A stretch of DNA of 5,568 nt from Casp-actino8 sp044358015 (GTDB lineage: Bacteria > Actinomycetota > Acidimicrobiia > Acidimicrobiales > Ilumatobacteraceae). The translations under genes were made by a program, and so were the position numbers. Location of the stretch: assembly GCA_044358015.1 (NCBI GenBank), contig JBIKOO010000092.1, positions 1 through 5,568 of the forward strand. Direction: 5' to 3'. Each line of letters begins with the position of its first letter. Within the stretch, counting starts at the first letter, position 1. The notes under the pieces are model-generated. The model was not told the origin of the DNA. It saw only the letters and a program-made list of their open reading frames with translations, and did not search any database. Of this stretch, positions 4,690 through 5,568 are shown one piece after another.

Positions 4690-5568
4690 TTATTCTTCGA
4701 TGAATGGGGCGGCAATGCTTTTCGCGAACAAGGTTTCAATGACCTCATCACTGCGACCTAATTCGCGCAGAACTTCAGCCGTATGTTCACCTAACTTCGG
4801 CGCAATCCAACGGGGCTCGCCCGGAGTTCCATGAAAATCTGCTGGCGACGCAATCATGGTTGTCGTGCCGTATTCATCGGGCACTTCAATCAGGCCGCCC
4901 GCGTGTTGCAACTGTGGATCGGCCAGCACTTCTTCGGCCGAATTCACTGGCGACCAAAACATGTCGGGTTCGGTTGCGAAAACATCGGCCCATTCGTCGA
5001 GCGATTTACCTGAGAACGCTTCATCAAGGAGTGCAATCAATTCTTTGTGGTTGATTGCTCGTTGCAACGGAGTCACAAATCGCGGATCATCAATCCACTC
5101 GGGGTGTCCGGCCACGCGTGCCAACGGCGGCCAATGACGTTCACCCTCAAGACCAACCACCCAGAACCACTTGCCGTCACCAGCTTGATAGTTATTCACC
5201 GATGGGTTCATCATTTGCGTGCGTTGCCCAATCATCGGATGTTGACCCCAACCCAACATCATGTTGAGATCAAAACCAATCGTGTACACGCCTTGACGCA
5301 ACAGGGATGACGAAACCATTTGGCCAAGGCCCGAACGTTCGCGCTGATACAACGCTGCCGAAATCGCACCAGCAAAAGTGACGCCAGTGGTGTGGTCGCC
5401 CATTCCACCACGTTGAAAGGGCAAGGCTCCACCTTCGGGCGTAAGCATGTGAGCAATTCCTGAACGCGCCCAGAACGCCGCGATGTCATAGCCCGGACGA
5501 TTTGCATCAGGCCCTTCAAGCCCGTATCCAGTGATTTGTCCATACACCAGACGCGGATTGCGGGCGCT
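4690..5568 (-). CDS. CoA-transferase family III (CaiB/BaiF), C-terminal part, N-terminus outside window
   Basis: The frame is open to the window edge and ends at TAA (4692-4690), giving 292 residues of a family normally near 380-420. Residue 1 here is the codon at 5568-5566. NPRLVYGQITGYG (4-16) is the family signature before the crossover region; the GTG at 5547 falls inside it, so it is not the start. PGYD at 25-28 is followed by GGMGD with Asp58, the conserved catalytic Asp that forms the acyl anhydride in formyl-CoA transferase, and then ALYQRERSGLGQ (about 73-84). Alpha-methylacyl-CoA racemases of this fold have GHDINY with a catalytic His at the first of these motifs; here it is Tyr27, which argues for a transferase. 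Role: moving CoA from one acyl-CoA to a free acid, which would load a substrate for beta-oxidation. It converges on the phosphatase gene. Confidence 0.92.
   Translation of the reverse strand, partial: SARNPRLVYGQITGYGLEGPDANRPGYDIAAFWARSGIAHMLTPEGGALPFQRGGMGDHTTGVTFAGAISAALYQRERSGLGQMVSSSLLRQGVYTIGFDLNMMLGWGQHPMIGQRTQMMNPSVNNYQAGDGKWFWVVGLEGERHWPPLARVAGHPEWIDDPRFVTPLQRAINHKELIALLDEAFSGKSLDEWADVFATEPDMFWSPVNSAEEVLADPQLQHAGGLIEVPDEYGTTTMIASPADFHGTPGEPRWIAPKLGEHTAEVLRELGRSDEVIETLFAKSIAAPFIEE

Noticed and set aside
4831..5310. Several overlapping plus-strand frames opposite the CoA-transferase
   Set aside because: They are in different frames, low in recognisable content, rich in Arg/Pro/Ser as expected of antisense shadows, and lie over a confident gene.
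1..5568. tRNA/rRNA genes, CRISPR arrays, insertion sequences, attachment sites, riboswitches
   Set aside because: None seen; coding genes fill nearly the whole window and the gaps (64, 31, 54, 20 and 70 bases) are too short to hold them.

Overview
The window reads as bacterial chromosome from a lipid- or terpenoid-degrading bacterium, most likely an actinobacterium. This rests on the kinds of protein encoded (thiolase, acyl-CoA dehydrogenase, two SDRs, a family III CoA-transferase), on gene starts that look leaderless, and on moderate G+C (hand counts of single 60-base lines ran from 45 to 70%). An Acidimicrobiia-like lineage would fit, but that is a guess; no rRNA or marker gene is present.

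Layout, left to right. 1-681 (+) is the C-terminal part of a thiolase. It converges on an acyl-CoA dehydrogenase gene (698-1867, -), and the two 3' ends share a perfect 12-bp hairpin. A 64-bp divergent intergenic region follows. Then four plus-strand genes: an NADP-type SDR (1932-2732), a small NTF2-like protein (2764-3147), an HSD17B4-like NAD-type SDR (3202-4098) and a low-molecular-weight phosphatase family protein (4119-4619). These converge, across a second hairpin region, on a family III CoA-transferase (4690-5568, -) whose N-terminus lies outside the window.

Functional reading: the enzymes fit CoA loading (CoA-transferase), alpha,beta-dehydrogenation (acyl-CoA dehydrogenase), 3-hydroxyacyl-CoA oxidation (HSD17B4-like SDR) and thiolysis (thiolase). 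That is a beta-oxidation set without a recognisable enoyl-CoA hydratase inside the window. The substrate cannot be read from the sequence. The phosphatase is the functional outlier.

Regulatory reading: both SDR genes have a TAARGT hexamer followed by exactly six bases and then ATG, as expected of leaderless promoters. The NTF2-like gene instead has a good Shine-Dalgarno and looks like an internal cistron. This suggests two plus-strand transcription units, 1932-3147 and 3202-4619. I found no mobile element, CRISPR array, RNA gene or clearly new system. The best leads are the paired promoters, the dyad at 3166-3188, the hairpin built from a conserved protein C-terminus, and the unassigned NTF2-like and phosphatase genes.
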